DNA of 64,000 nt from Microbacterium testaceum StLB037 (GTDB lineage: Bacteria > Actinomycetota > Actinomycetes > Actinomycetales > Microbacteriaceae): the NCBI RefSeq assembly GCF_000202635.1, contig NC_015125.1:62001-126000 (forward strand). Reading direction: 5' to 3'. The position numbers and the translations under genes were made by a program. Shown piece by piece: positions 56,063-64,000 of the stretch. Within the stretch, counting starts at the first letter, position 1. Each line of letters starts with the position of its first letter. The notes beneath the pieces are model-generated. The model was given only the letters and a program-made list of their open reading frames with translations, was not told where the DNA came from and did no database searches.

Positions 56063-59000
56063 TTACTGCGCGGGGCGGATTACCAGCAAAAGGTCTCCCG
56101 CTTCCACCTGCTGTGTGGTAACGATTGCGACACGCTCGACGACGCCGTCGATCTGCGACGCGATCCCCGCCTCCATCTTCATCGCCTCGATGGATGCCAC
56201 CGCCTGACCGGCCGTGACCCGGTCGCCCGGGGCGACCTTGAGCGTCACGACCCCCGAGAACGGCGCGGCGACCTGACCGGGCTTGGAGGTGTCCGCCTTC
56301 TCCGCCTGGCGGGCCTCGACGTCGATCGAGCGATCGCGCACGAACACCGGGCGCAACTGACCGTTGAGGGTGGTCATGACCGTCCTCATGCCCTTGTCGT
56401 CGGCCTCGCCGACGGCCTCGAGCCCGACGAAGAGCTGCACGCCACGCTCGATCTCGACCGTGTGCTCCCCACCCGCACGAAGCCCGTAGAGGTAGTCGGC
56501 CGTGTCGAGGACGCTGAGATCGCCGTAGGCCTCCCTCGTCTCCTCGAACGTCCGGGTCGGCCCCGGGAAGAGCAGGCGGTTCAGACGCGCACGACGCTCG
56601 GCGGACTCCCCCGCCAGCGCCGTGGTGTCGTCGTCGCTGAGCGGGGTCACACCGATCTTCGCGTCGCGTCCGGCCAGCACCTTCGAGCGGAACGGCTCCG
56701 GCCAACCGCCCGGCAGATCGCCGAGCTCGCCCGCCATGAACGACACGACCGAGTCGGGCACGTCGTACTTCTCGGGGTTCTGCTCGAAGTCGGCCGGGTC
56801 GGCCTTGACCGCCGCGAGGTGCAGGGCGAGATCGCCGACGACCTTGGACGACGGCGTCACCTTCGGCACGCGACCGAGGATGCGGTCCGCCGCAGCGTAC
56901 ATGTCCTCGATGAGCTCGAAATCGTCGGCGAGCCCCAGCGCGATGGCCTGCTGCCGCAGGTTCGACAGCTGGCCACCCGGGATCTCGTGACGGTACACGC
57001 GACCTGTCGGGCCCGCGAGCCCGGACTCGAACGGACGGTAGAGGTGGCGCACGGCCTCCCAGTACGGCTCCAGGTCGCTGACGGCGGCCAGGTCGAGACC
57101 GGTGTCGCGCTCGGTGTGCGCGAGGGCGGCGACGAGGGCCGACAGCGACGGCTGGCTCGTGGTGCCCGCCATGGGCGCGGCGGCCGCGTCAACGGCATCC
57201 GCCCCCGCCGCCGAGGCGGCCAGGAGCGTCGCGAGCTGCCCTCCCGCGGTGTCGTGCGTGTGCACGTGCACCGGCAGGTCGAAGCGATCGCGCAGCGCCG
57301 TGACGAGCTTCGCGGCAGCCGCCGGGCGCAGCAGACCCGCCATGTCCTTGATCGCGAGCACGTGCGCGCCCGCGTCGACGATCTGCTCGGCGAGACCGAG
57401 GTAGTAGTCGAGCGTGTAGAGGTTCTCCGCCGGGTCGAGGAGGTCGCCGGTGTAGCAGAGCGCAACCTCCGCGACAGCGGTACCGGAGCTCAACACGGCG
57501 TCGATCGCGGGCCGCATCTGCGCGACGTCGTTGAGGGCGTCGAAGATGCGGAAGATGTCGACCCCGGATGCCGCAGCCTCGGCGACGAAGGCATCCGTCA
57601 CCTCCGTGGGGTACGGGGTGTAACCCACGGTGTTGCGCCCGCGGAGAAGCATCTGGATCGCGACGTTCGGCAGGGCCTCGCGCAGCGCGTCGAGTCGCTC
57701 CCACGGGTCCTCGCCGAGGAAGCGCAGGGCGACGTCGTACGTCGCCCCACCCCATGCCTCGACCGAGAGCAGGCCGGGGGTCATGCGGGCCACGTACGGT
57801 GCGACGCGGACGAGGTCGCGCGTGCGGACGCGCGTCGCGAGCAGCGACTGGTGGGCGTCGCGGAACGTGGTCTCGGTGACCGCGAGGGCGGTCTGCTCGC
57901 GGAGAGCCTTCACGAAGCCCGCGGGTCCGAGCTCTCGCAGGAGCTGACGCGATCCTGCGGGGGCCGGCGCGACGAGGTCGAGCGCGGGGAGCTTGGCGCC
58001 CGGGTCGACCGACAGCGGGTTCTCGCCGTTCGGACGGTTGACCGTGGTGTCGACGAGCCACGACAGGATCTTCGTACCGCGGTCCTTCGACTCGCGGCCC
58101 TTGAGCAGTTCGGGGCGCTCGTCGATGAACGACGTGCTGAGGTCGCCGGCGACGAAGGCCGGGTCATCGAGCACCGCCTGCAGGAACGGGATGTTCGTCG
58201 AGACGCCGCGGATGCGGAATTCCGCCAGCGCGCGCCGCGCGCGAGCGACCGCCGCGGGGAAGTCGCGCCCGCGACACGACAGCTTCGACAGCATCGAGTC
58301 GAAGTGAGGGCTGACCTGCGAACCGGCTGCCGTGGTGCCGCCGTCGAGACGGATGCCGGCTCCGCCCGGCGAGCGGTACGTGGTGATCTTCCCCGTGTCG
58401 GGGCGGAAACCCTGCGTCGGGTCCTCGGTGGTGATGCGGCATTGCAGGGCCGCTCCGCGCAGGTGGATGTCATCCTGCTGCAGGTGCAGGTCGGCGAGCG
58501 TCTGGCCCGCCGCGATGCGCATCTGCGACTGGACGAGGTCGACGTCGGTGACCTCCTCGGTCACGGTGTGCTCGACCTGGATGCGCGGGTTCATCTCGAT
58601 GAAGACGACCTCGCCCGCGCGGGGGCCGGCCGTCTCGAGGAGGAACTCGACCGTTCCGGCGTTCTGGTAACCGATCGACCGGGCGAACGCGACGGCGTAG
58701 CGGTGGAGGTCCTGCCGCACGGCGTCGTCGAGGTTCGGCGCCGGGGCGATCTCGATGACCTTCTGGTGGCGCCGCTGCACCGAGCAGTCGCGCTCGAAGA
58801 GGTGCACCGTCTCGCCCGTGGCATCCGCGAGGATCTGCACCTCGACGTGACGGGGACGCTGCACCGCCTGCTCGAGGAACATGCGCGGGTCGCCGAAGGC
58901 GCTCTGCGCCTCGCGCATCGCCTCGGCCAGGGCCGGGGCGAGCTCGCCGAGGCTCTCGACGCGGCGCATCCCGCGTCCCCCGCCGCCGGCCACGGCCTTG

Positions 59001-59470
59001 GCGAAGAGCGGGAAGCCGATCTCCTCGGCCTGGGCCAGCAAGGCGTCGATGTCGTCGGACGCGGGGGTCGAGCGCAGGACCGGCACGCCCGCGGCGATCG
59101 CGTGCTCCTTGGCCGTGACCTTGTTGCCGGCCATCGACAGCACCTCGGCGGGCGGGCCGATGAAGGTGATGCCGTTCGCGGCGGCCTTCTCGGCGAGTTC
59201 CGGGTTCTCCGACAGGAAGCCGTAGCCGGGGTAGATGGCATCCGCCCCGCATTCCCGGGCGACGCGGATGATCTCGTCGACGTCGAGGTACGCGCGCACG
59301 GGGTGCCCGCGCTCGCCGATCTGGTACGCCTCGTCGGCTTTGAGCCGGTGCAGAGACGAACGATCTTCGTACGGGTAGACGGCGACGGTGCGCGCACCGA
59401 CTTCGTAGGCGGCACGGAACGCCCGGATGGCGATCTCTCCGCGATTGGCGACCAGGATCTTCGAGAACAT
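56063..59470 (-). CDS. pyc: Pyruvate carboxylase
   Basis: Pyc replenishes oxaloacetate from pyruvate and bicarbonate using biotin. The 1135-residue protein is the single-chain type. It has a biotin carboxylase domain (about 1-450, ILVANRGEIAIRAFRA, KAVAGGGGRGMRRV, EMNPRIQVEHTVTEE), a carboxyltransferase domain (about 525-800, TFRDAHQSLLATRVR, and HVHTHDTAGGQLAT), an allosteric linker, and a C-terminal biotinyl domain with EAMKMEAGI. All key residues are in place. The ATG at 59470 (GAGG upstream) is preferred to the GTG two codons earlier. Divergent from parA. Confidence 0.97.
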   Translation of the reverse strand: MFSKILVANRGEIAIRAFRAAYEVGARTVAVYPYEDRSSLHRLKADEAYQIGERGHPVRAYLDVDEIIRVARECGADAIYPGYGFLSENPELAEKAAANGITFIGPPAEVLSMAGNKVTAKEHAIAAGVPVLRSTPASDDIDALLAQAEEIGFPLFAKAVAGGGGRGMRRVESLGELAPALAEAMREAQSAFGDPRMFLEQAVQRPRHVEVQILADATGETVHLFERDCSVQRRHQKVIEIAPAPNLDDAVRQDLHRYAVAFARSIGYQNAGTVEFLLETAGPRAGEVVFIEMNPRIQVEHTVTEEVTDVDLVQSQMRIAAGQTLADLHLQQDDIHLRGAALQCRITTEDPTQGFRPDTGKITTYRSPGGAGIRLDGGTTAAGSQVSPHFDSMLSKLSCRGRDFPAAVARARRALAEFRIRGVSTNIPFLQAVLDDPAFVAGDLSTSFIDERPELLKGRESKDRGTKILSWLVDTTVNRPNGENPLSVDPGAKLPALDLVAPAPAGSRQLLRELGPAGFVKALREQTALAVTETTFRDAHQSLLATRVRTRDLVRVAPYVARMTPGLLSVEAWGGATYDVALRFLGEDPWERLDALREALPNVAIQMLLRGRNTVGYTPYPTEVTDAFVAEAAASGVDIFRIFDALNDVAQMRPAIDAVLSSGTAVAEVALCYTGDLLDPAENLYTLDYYLGLAEQIVDAGAHVLAIKDMAGLLRPAAAAKLVTALRDRFDLPVHVHTHDTAGGQLATLLAASAAGADAVDAAAAPMAGTTSQPSLSALVAALAHTERDTGLDLAAVSDLEPYWEAVRHLYRPFESGLAGPTGRVYRHEIPGGQLSNLRQQAIALGLADDFELIEDMYAAADRILGRVPKVTPSSKVVGDLALHLAAVKADPADFEQNPEKYDVPDSVVSFMAGELGDLPGGWPEPFRSKVLAGRDAKIGVTPLSDDDTTALAGESAERRARLNRLLFPGPTRTFEETREAYGDLSVLDTADYLYGLRAGGEHTVEIERGVQLFVGLEAVGEADDKGMRTVMTTLNGQLRPVFVRDRSIDVEARQAEKADTSKPGQVAAPFSGVVTLKVAPGDRVTAGQAVASIEAMKMEAGIASQIDGVVERVAIVTTQQVEAGDLLLVIRPAQ

Positions 59471-59524
59471 GCGCACCTCACGTCAAGCTGGCGGAGCTGA
59501 ATGTGCTCACAGCCTAGGGGACGG

Positions 59525-59530
59525 TAACGT
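59525..59530 (+). promoter_or_regulatory. Possible -10 box TAACGT before parA
   Basis: TAACGT ends eight bases before GTG 59539. It fits the general leaderless type but with a spacer two bases longer than the rule. Confidence 0.35.
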
Positions 59531-59538
59531 AGACCCTC

Positions 59539-60351
59539 GTGCACGTACTCTCCGTCAGCTCTTTGAAAGGCGGGGTCGGCAAGACGACCGTGACGCTCGG
59601 GCTGGCATCCGCCGCCTTCGCACGTGGCGTTCGCACTCTTGTCGTCGACCTCGACCCGCAGTCCGACGTGTCGACCGGCATGGACATCTCGGTGGCCGGC
59701 CGACTCAACATCGCCGACGTCTTGGCGAACCCGAAAGAGAAGGTGGTCCGCCAGGCCATCACGACCAGCGGCTGGGCCAAGGTCCACCCCGGCACGATCG
59801 ATGTGCTCATCGGCAGCCCCTCGGCGATCAACTTCGACGGCCCGCACCCGAGCGTGCGCGACGTCTGGAAGCTCGAGGAGGCCCTGGCCACTATCGAGAG
59901 CGAGTACGACCTCGTGCTGATCGACTGCGCCCCGTCGCTGAACGCCCTCACGCGGACCGCGTGGGCGGCGAGCGACCGGGTCATCGTCGTCACCGAGCCG
60001 GGCCTGTTCTCCGTCGCGGCCGCCGACCGCGCCCTGCGCGCGATCGAGGAGATCCGCCGCGGCCTGTCCCCGCGTCTCCAGCCCCTCGGCGTCGTGGTGA
60101 ACCGCGTGCGCCCGCAGTCGATCGAGCACCAGTTCCGCATCAAGGAACTGCGTGACATGTTCGGCCCGCTCGTGCTCAACCCGCAGCTGCCCGAGCGCAC
60201 GTCGCTCCAGCAGGCCCAGGGTGCGGCCAAGCCGCTGCACGTGTGGCCCGGGGATTCGGCGCAAGAGCTCGCCGCCGACTTCGACGCGCTGCTCGACCGG
60301 ATCGTCCGGACCGGCCGCATCCCGGTCGAGAACGACGCTCCCTCGGCCTGA
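59539..60351 (+). CDS. ParA-family ATPase (orphan)
   Basis: A 270-residue ATPase with the deviant Walker A KGGVGKTT at residues 10-17, VDLDPQSDVSTG and DCAPSLNALTRTA. It is the short ParA/Soj type without an N-terminal DNA-binding domain, so it should bind DNA nonspecifically in the ATP form and position a cargo. No parB lies beside it and no parS-like site was seen, so it is probably not the chromosomal ParA. It sits between pyc and the MerR-FtsR-FHA genes, a conserved actinobacterial setting. GTG start. Confidence 0.88.
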   Translation: MHVLSVSSLKGGVGKTTVTLGLASAAFARGVRTLVVDLDPQSDVSTGMDISVAGRLNIADVLANPKEKVVRQAITTSGWAKVHPGTIDVLIGSPSAINFDGPHPSVRDVWKLEEALATIESEYDLVLIDCAPSLNALTRTAWAASDRVIVVTEPGLFSVAAADRALRAIEEIRRGLSPRLQPLGVVVNRVRPQSIEHQFRIKELRDMFGPLVLNPQLPERTSLQQAQGAAKPLHVWPGDSAQELAADFDALLDRIVRTGRIPVENDAPSA

Positions 60352-60466
60352 CCCCCGACCTCGAGACGCCGCTCCGCTGCCCTGCAGCCGGGCGGCGTCT
60401 TCCGTCGGCGTGCGAAGAGAGGACCCCGAGCCTGGCGACAGGTCCGCGTCTCGGCGGCACCGGCGG

Positions 60467-60604
60467 CTTCGACAGGCTCAGCGCCCTCGGACGGGCAGGA
60501 TCAGAGCAACGCCGGAGCTTCGACTGGCTCAGCCCCTCGGAGGGGCAGGATTCGGGCGAAGCCGGGGGCGTCGACAGGCTCAGCCCCTCGGGGGCGAAGG
60601 CCGC
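60467..60604. repeat. Three 51-bp tandem repeats with REP-like core
   Basis: Copies begin at 60467, 60518 and 60569, exactly 51 bases apart, each starting close to CTTCGACAGGCTCAGC; the last is partial. The core is the inverse complement of the unit repeated at 47581-47675. The middle part of each unit (CCTCGGA...GGGCAGGAT) is also shared. Confidence 0.8.
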
Positions 60605-60626
60605 GGGGCGGTCGGACTCCATGACA

Positions 60627-60656
60627 GAACCCCGGATGCCGTCGCATCCGGGGTTC
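60627..60656 (-). terminator. Terminator after the MerR gene
   Basis: Perfect 13-bp stem GAACCCCGGATGC (60627-60639) with GCATCCGGGGTTC (60644-60656) around CGTC, 14 bases past the MerR stop on the minus strand. Confidence 0.8.
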
Positions 60657-60670
60657 GAGAAACTCAGGCG

Positions 60671-61216
60671 TCAGGCCGTGCGCGCGGCGCGGCGTGCGGC
60701 GAGCTCGTCGACCGTGTCGGCGGACGCGGCCTCGAAGTCGACGAGCGTCGACTCGACCTCGCGCAGCACCTTGCCGACGGCGATGCCGAAGACTCCCTGG
60801 CCGCGGCTCACGAGGTCGATGACCTCGTCGTTCGACGTGCAGAGGTAGACCGAAGCGCCGTCGCTCATCAGCGTCGTGCCGGCCAGGTCGCGGATGCCCG
60901 CGGCGCGCAGCTGGTCGACGGCGGTGCGGATCTGCTGGAGCGAGATGCCGGTGTCGAGCAGGCGCTTGACGAGCTTGAGCACGAGGATGTCGCGGAAGCC
61001 GTACAGGCGCTGCGATCCCGAGCCGCTCGCACCGCGGACGGTGGGGACGACCAGCTCGGTGCGGGCCCAGTAGTCGAGCTGCCGGTAGGTGATGCCGGCG
61101 GCACGGGCGGCAACCGCTCCGCGGTAACCGGTGTCGTCGTCCATCTCGGGCAGACCGTCGGTGAAGAGGAGTTCGGTGGCGAACCGGGGTTCACCGACTG
61201 TGTCGCCAGCGGTCAT
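60671..61216 (-). CDS. MerR-family regulator (second of the garA-ftsR locus)
   Basis: A 181-residue regulator with an N-terminal MerR winged helix (RGAVAARAAGITYRQLDYWARTELV, about 32-56; QRLYGFRDILVLKLVKRLLDTGISL). A C-terminal half (MSDGASVYLCTSNDEVIDLV) may sense an unknown signal. It corresponds to the conserved MerR gene near garA/odhI in Corynebacterium and Mycobacterium. The ATG at 61216 follows GGAGGG; an upstream ATG (61234) is less likely. It starts 96 bases after ftsR. Confidence 0.87.
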   Translation of the reverse strand: MTAGDTVGEPRFATELLFTDGLPEMDDDTGYRGAVAARAAGITYRQLDYWARTELVVPTVRGASGSGSQRLYGFRDILVLKLVKRLLDTGISLQQIRTAVDQLRAAGIRDLAGTTLMSDGASVYLCTSNDEVIDLVSRGQGVFGIAVGKVLREVESTLVDFEAASADTVDELAARRAARTA

Positions 61217-61312
61217 GCTCGCGTCCCTCCTCATCGGCTCGATATCCCCACGCTAGATCAGCCGTGCGCCCTCGGCAATGACATCCGGCCGGAGCGTTTC
61301 GGCGTGTCGCGC

Positions 61313-61999
61313 TCAGGACAGCATCCGGTCGATCGCGTCGCGTACGAACAGCGTGCGCACCTCGTCCAGACGCGCCGCGAGCTCGGGGGCGAGCTCGCTC
61401 GCGCGGGCACGGGATGCCGCGTCGGGACGCCGCAAGAGAGCGGAGAGCGCCGACTCGATCAGGGCCGCCTCTCGTTCGGCGCTCTGGCGAAGCGAGCGCA
61501 CGTGGCGCGGCTCGATGCCGTGACGATCGAGGGCGACGAGGGTGCGGAGGAGAGACACCGTCTGCTCGGGATACGTCTCGGCCGGGGTGATGACTCCGGT
61601 GCTGATCGCGTCGTTGAGCAACTGCGGGCCGGCACCCGTCGTGGACAGGAGCTCGTCGCGGCGGTACCGCCGCGGGGTCGCCGTCATCGACGGCATCGAC
61701 GTGGGCGGCGCCGGGTTGCGACCGGCGTCCACGTCGGCGAGGTACTCGCGGATCACCGCGAGAGGCAGGTAGTGGTCGCGCTGGAGCGTGAGCGCCATCC
61801 GCAGCCGCTCGAGGTCGGCCGCGGAGAACTTGCGGTACCCGGACTCGGTGCGCGTCGGCGACACGATGCCCTGCACCTCGAGGAAACGCAGCTTGCTCGA
61901 GGTGAGGGCGGGGAAATCCGGAGTCAGGCGCGCCAGCACCTGGCCGATGCTCAACAGCCCCGAGGCCGCCGGACGACCGCGAGCGGGGGCTGCCCCCAT
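61313..61999 (-). CDS. ftsR: FtsR-like MerR-family regulator
   Basis: A 228-residue MerR-type regulator matching FtsR of Corynebacterium glutamicum in position and in the N-terminal pattern VLARLTPDFPALTSSKLRFLEVQGIV, RTESGYRKFSAADLERLRMAL, HYLPLAVIREYLADVDAG. In Corynebacterium FtsR activates ftsZ. The rest (about 110-228) is an Arg/Ala/Glu-rich helical region of unknown role. Its ATG shares one base with the stop of the FHA gene (TGATG), giving tight coupling. Assignment is by memory of the family; a search would confirm. Confidence 0.8.
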   Translation of the reverse strand: MGAAPARGRPAASGLLSIGQVLARLTPDFPALTSSKLRFLEVQGIVSPTRTESGYRKFSAADLERLRMALTLQRDHYLPLAVIREYLADVDAGRNPAPPTSMPSMTATPRRYRRDELLSTTGAGPQLLNDAISTGVITPAETYPEQTVSLLRTLVALDRHGIEPRHVRSLRQSAEREAALIESALSALLRRPDAASRARASELAPELAARLDEVRTLFVRDAIDRMLS

Positions 62000-62517
62000 C
62001 AGTGCTCTGCCGGCGGCAGATCGACGGGCGAGACGAAGAAGTTGAGGCGGAACTTGCCGATGCGCACCTCGGCGCCGTTCGCGAGGACCGAGCGGTCGAC
62101 GCGCTCACCGTTGACGTAGCTGCCGTTCAGGGACCGCTGGTCGACGATCTCGAACGACGTTCCCGAGCGGATGATCTCGGCGTGACGGCGCGAGACCGTG
62201 ACGTCGTCGAAGAAGATGTCAGCCTCGGGGTGTCGACCGACCGTGGTGACGTCGGTGTCGAGCAGGTAGCGCGCGCCCGTGGTGGGACCGGAGCGCACGA
62301 TGAGGAGCGCGACCCGCGACGGCAGGGCGTCGATCGCCTCCAGCTCGGCCTCGTTGAGGTCGGCGCCGAAAGGCACGAAGGACAGGTCGGCGTCGTGGCC
62401 GAACGTCTGCGTCGTGTCGTGCGACCGCTCCGACGCGGGAACGTCGGCTGCGCGATGGATATCGTCGCGCTCGAATCTGCGGGTCTCGTCCACGGGCTTC
62501 TCCTTCTTCTTCACCAT
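61999..62517 (-). CDS. garA: FHA-domain regulator, GarA/OdhI type
   Basis: GarA/OdhI proteins inhibit 2-oxoglutarate dehydrogenase until an N-terminal Thr is phosphorylated by PknB/PknG-type kinases. The 172-residue product has DTTQTF at 34-39, in the place of the ETT phosphosite, and a C-terminal FHA domain with GRHPE (94-98), SRRH (109-112) and NGSYVNG (131-137). All phosphothreonine-binding residues are present. The start is uncertain: ATG 62517 is used, but ATG 62604 or GTG 62520 are possible, and no Shine-Dalgarno or leaderless box decides. First of the garA-ftsR-merR unit. Confidence 0.83.
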   Translation of the reverse strand: MVKKKEKPVDETRRFERDDIHRAADVPASERSHDTTQTFGHDADLSFVPFGADLNEAELEAIDALPSRVALLIVRSGPTTGARYLLDTDVTTVGRHPEADIFFDDVTVSRRHAEIIRSGTSFEIVDQRSLNGSYVNGERVDRSVLANGAEVRIGKFRLNFFVSPVDLPPAEH

Positions 62518-62874
62518 CACCGACCGGTCCGACGTGAACGGTCGAACCGACCTCGCGCGGTCGTGGTGGGGCTTCGTCTGTGCTGTTGTCTCGACACCGA
62601 GCATCGCTGTCCGGGTAACGCCGATCGCCCGACGGGACACTCGAACCTACCGATCACAGGTCCGCCGTGTCGAGTCCGTTGCCGCGCCGGGTCCCGCCGA
62701 CCGCCGAACGGTGCGGCGGAGCCGGAGCGCGAAAAAGTCGAACACCATCGATTCTTTCACCTCACCGGGCTTCCGTGTTCCCCCGCTCGCGGTTCGCAAC
62801 CCGCTCAGAGCTCGGCCGAGCCCCGTCCGGATGGCGGCCAGCCGCGGTCCAGACACGTTCAATAGGGTCGGAGG
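62518..62874. other. Gene-free stretch between garA and the CopC-domain gene
   Basis: About 357 bases between divergent genes. On the minus strand TAGGTT (62644-62649) is a possible garA promoter with a long leader. The plus-strand TAGGGT serves the CopC gene. An A/T-richer patch (62730-62765, GCGAAAAAGTCGAACACC then ATTCTTTC) stands out from the G+C-rich surroundings. I see no RNA gene. Confidence 0.45.
62863..62868 (+). promoter_or_regulatory. -10 box TAGGGT of leaderless CopC-domain gene promoter
   Basis: TAGGGT followed by six bases and GTG 62875. The six bases (CGGAGG) resemble a ribosome-binding site but are too close to the codon to act as one. Confidence 0.5.
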
Positions 62875-63522
62875 GTGACTTCCTCCGCTCCCCGCCGATC
62901 ACTGTCCACCGTTCTCGCGAGTCTGGTGCTCGCCGTCGTCGCCCTCTTCGTGCTGCCGGCGGCACCCGCGTTCGCCCACGATGAGCTGGTGTCGACCGAT
63001 CCCGCCGCCGACGCCGTCCTCGACGCGCTGCCCGGCCAGATCACCTTCACCTACAGCGCCGACATCCTCACAGAGGAGGGCACGGCCGTCGTCGAGGTCA
63101 CCGACGCCGACGGCGCCTCGCTCACGGAGGGGGCCCCGGTCGTCTCGGGCACCGACGTGACGCAGACGCTGGCGGGGGCGGCATCCGGTCCGGTGACGGT
63201 CGTCTGGCGCGTGGTCTCGAGCGACGGGCACCCCATCGACGGCACGTTCTCGTTCACGGTGAACGCCGCGAGTCCCACGCCCACCGCGACCACGGCGACG
63301 CCCACCGCGGCCCCGACCCCGTCGGAGACGGCGCTCCCGACGACGGCGACCCCGGATGCCACGGCGACGCCGTCGGAGACCGTGTCGACGGCGTCTCCCC
63401 TGCCGTGGATCCTGCTGGTCGTCGCGCTCGTGATCGTCGCCGGGGCGATCGTCTGGCTGTTCGTCGCACGCGGGCGCCGCGGCTCCTCCGGGGGCGGTTC
63501 CGCGGGCACCTCCGGACGATAG
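62875..63522 (+). CDS. CopC-domain membrane-anchored protein
   Basis: A 215-residue exported protein. A signal peptide ends at APAFA-H (about residue 35), so the mature protein starts with His, as in CopC where this His binds copper. The CopC domain (about 36-125) includes DELVSTDPAADAVLDALPGQI and VVSSDGHPIDGTFSF. A Pro/Thr/Ala-rich stalk (about 128-172) is followed by a C-terminal membrane helix (about 176-198). This is the YobA/YcnJ-like stand-alone form; no CopD or other copper gene is visible. Copper binding is inferred. Confidence 0.85.
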   Translation: MTSSAPRRSLSTVLASLVLAVVALFVLPAAPAFAHDELVSTDPAADAVLDALPGQITFTYSADILTEEGTAVVEVTDADGASLTEGAPVVSGTDVTQTLAGAASGPVTVVWRVVSSDGHPIDGTFSFTVNAASPTPTATTATPTAAPTPSETALPTTATPDATATPSETVSTASPLPWILLVVALVIVAGAIVWLFVARGRRGSSGGGSAGTSGR

Positions 63523-63525
63523 GAT
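63520..63525 (+). promoter_or_regulatory. -10 box TAGGAT of leaderless lpd promoter
   Basis: TAGGAT followed by six bases and ATG 63532. Its TAG is the stop codon of the CopC-domain gene. Confidence 0.55.
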
Positions 63526-63531
63526 TTCCTC

Positions 63532-64000
63532 ATGCCTCATTACGATCTGGTCATTCTTGGTGCGGGTCCCGGCGGGTACGTCGCTGCAGTGCGTGGAGCG
63601 CAGCTCGGACTGTCGGTCGCGATCGTCGAAGAGAAGTACTGGGGCGGTGTCTGCCTCAACGTGGGCTGCATCCCCTCGAAGGCGCTGCTGCGCAACGCCG
63701 ATCTCGCGCACACCTTCCACGCGAAGGCCGACTTGTTCGGCATCTCGGGCGACGTGCACTTCGACTTCGGCAAGGCGTTCGACCGTTCGCGGTCGGTGGC
63801 GGCCGGCCACGTCAAGGGCATCCACTACCTGATGAAGAAGAACAAGGTCACCGAGTACGAGGGCCGCGGCTTCTTCGCCGACGACCACACGCTCGATGTG
63901 ACGCTGACCGACGGCTCGAAAGAGAAGGTCACCTTCGACAACGTCATCATCGCCACGGGCTCGACCGTGCGTCTGCTGCCCGGGGTGACCCTCAGCGAGA
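63532..64000 (+). CDS. lpd: Dihydrolipoamide dehydrogenase (partial, runs off the window)
   Basis: The first 156 residues of a flavoprotein disulfide reductase of the dihydrolipoamide dehydrogenase type, the E3 component of the pyruvate and 2-oxoglutarate dehydrogenase complexes. It begins with the FAD-binding [20 protein letters not shown]. The redox-active disulfide motif is [16 protein letters not shown] (cysteines about 40 and 45), followed by [14 protein letters not shown]. The 3' part lies beyond base 64000. Nearby garA regulates the 2-oxoglutarate dehydrogenase complex in related organisms, a suggestive but unproven link. Confidence 0.93.
   Translation, partial: MPHYDLVILGAGPGGYVAAVRGAQLGLSVAIVEEKYWGGVCLNVGCIPSKALLRNADLAHTFHAKADLFGISGDVHFDFGKAFDRSRSVAAGHVKGIHYLMKKNKVTEYEGRGFFADDHTLDVTLTDGSKEKVTFDNVIIATGSTVRLLPGVTLSE

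Larger units (their letters stand above)
60352..60670. other. Gene-free stretch with 51-bp tandem repeats
   Basis: This 319-base interval holds no gene that I can support. It contains the three-copy 51-bp tandem repeat and the terminator of the MerR gene. The first 110 bases show nothing recognisable. Confidence 0.6.

Noticed and set aside
53518..56121. Plus-strand open frame of 867 codons opposite the MinD-like gene
   Set aside because: Mirror of the repeat-rich acidic region; the minus-strand reading has a real ATPase domain and a coupled downstream gene.
55745..59500. Plus-strand open frame of 1251 codons opposite pyruvate carboxylase
   Set aside because: pyc is complete with all motifs; the antisense frame has none.
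60467..60604. Possible CRISPR array (51-bp period)
   Set aside because: The part between repeated cores is itself similar between copies, so there are no unique spacers, and only three copies exist.
62869..62874. CGGAGG as ribosome-binding site for the CopC-domain gene
   Set aside because: It touches the start codon directly, so it cannot serve as a Shine-Dalgarno sequence; it is the spacer of a leaderless promoter.

Overview
The window is 64 kb of very G+C-rich chromosome from an actinobacterium, most likely Microbacterium or a close Microbacteriaceae relative. The inference rests on the actinobacterial cytochrome bc1-aa3 genes (diheme QcrC, long QcrB, four-subunit CtaCDEF oxidase), Wag31/SepF/YggT behind ftsZ, a GarA/OdhI-type FHA protein next to the FtsR regulator, a class II DAHP synthase, DUF3040/DUF3043/Rv2175c-type proteins, and the abundance of the word GGATGCC. 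Nearly all of it is core genome. I see no prophage, insertion sequence, CRISPR array, tRNA or rRNA.

Layout. 1-3.3 kb: end of an unknown gene, a FEN-type 5'-3' exonuclease, a PHP phosphoesterase and trpD. 3.4-13 kb: respiration, as ctaE-qcrC-qcrA-qcrB on the plus strand and ctaC-ctaD-ctaF on the minus strand, with a rhodanese, a PP2C phosphatase and an orphan gene between. 13-20 kb: iron-sulfur carrier, M20 peptidase, pyrD, nrdR, hisD and two membrane proteins. 20-25 kb: dnaE1, NUDIX, rluD, lspA. 25.7-42.2 kb: a complete division and cell-wall cluster on the minus strand, mraZ-rsmH-ftsL-ftsI-murF-mraY-murD-ftsW-murG-murC-ftsQ-ftsZ-yggS-sepF-yggT-divIVA, without murE. 42.4-52.8 kb: prenyl diphosphate synthase, Rv2175c-like protein, LysM protein, PASTA kinase, aroG, acyltransferase, ROK glucokinase and a fatty acyl-CoA ligase. 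52.8-64 kb: peptide deformylase, a giant MinD-like ATPase, pyruvate carboxylase, an orphan ParA, two MerR regulators, the FHA protein, a CopC-domain protein and the start of lpd.

Functionally the window joins the respiratory supercomplex, the divisome and peptidoglycan precursor route, and Ser/Thr phosphorylation signalling (PknB-type kinase, PP2C phosphatase, FHA protein, FtsR).

The strongest non-gene signal is a leaderless-promoter rule: a TANNNT box followed by exactly six bases and then ATG or GTG, in front of about a dozen genes. It fixes several start codons and exposes promoters overlapping upstream stop codons. Other signals are a textbook MraZ operator, two dyads before ftsZ, a dyad plus direct repeat before ctaE, tandem REP-like arrays, and a strongly over-represented heptamer. 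Nothing seen amounts to a clearly new biological system.
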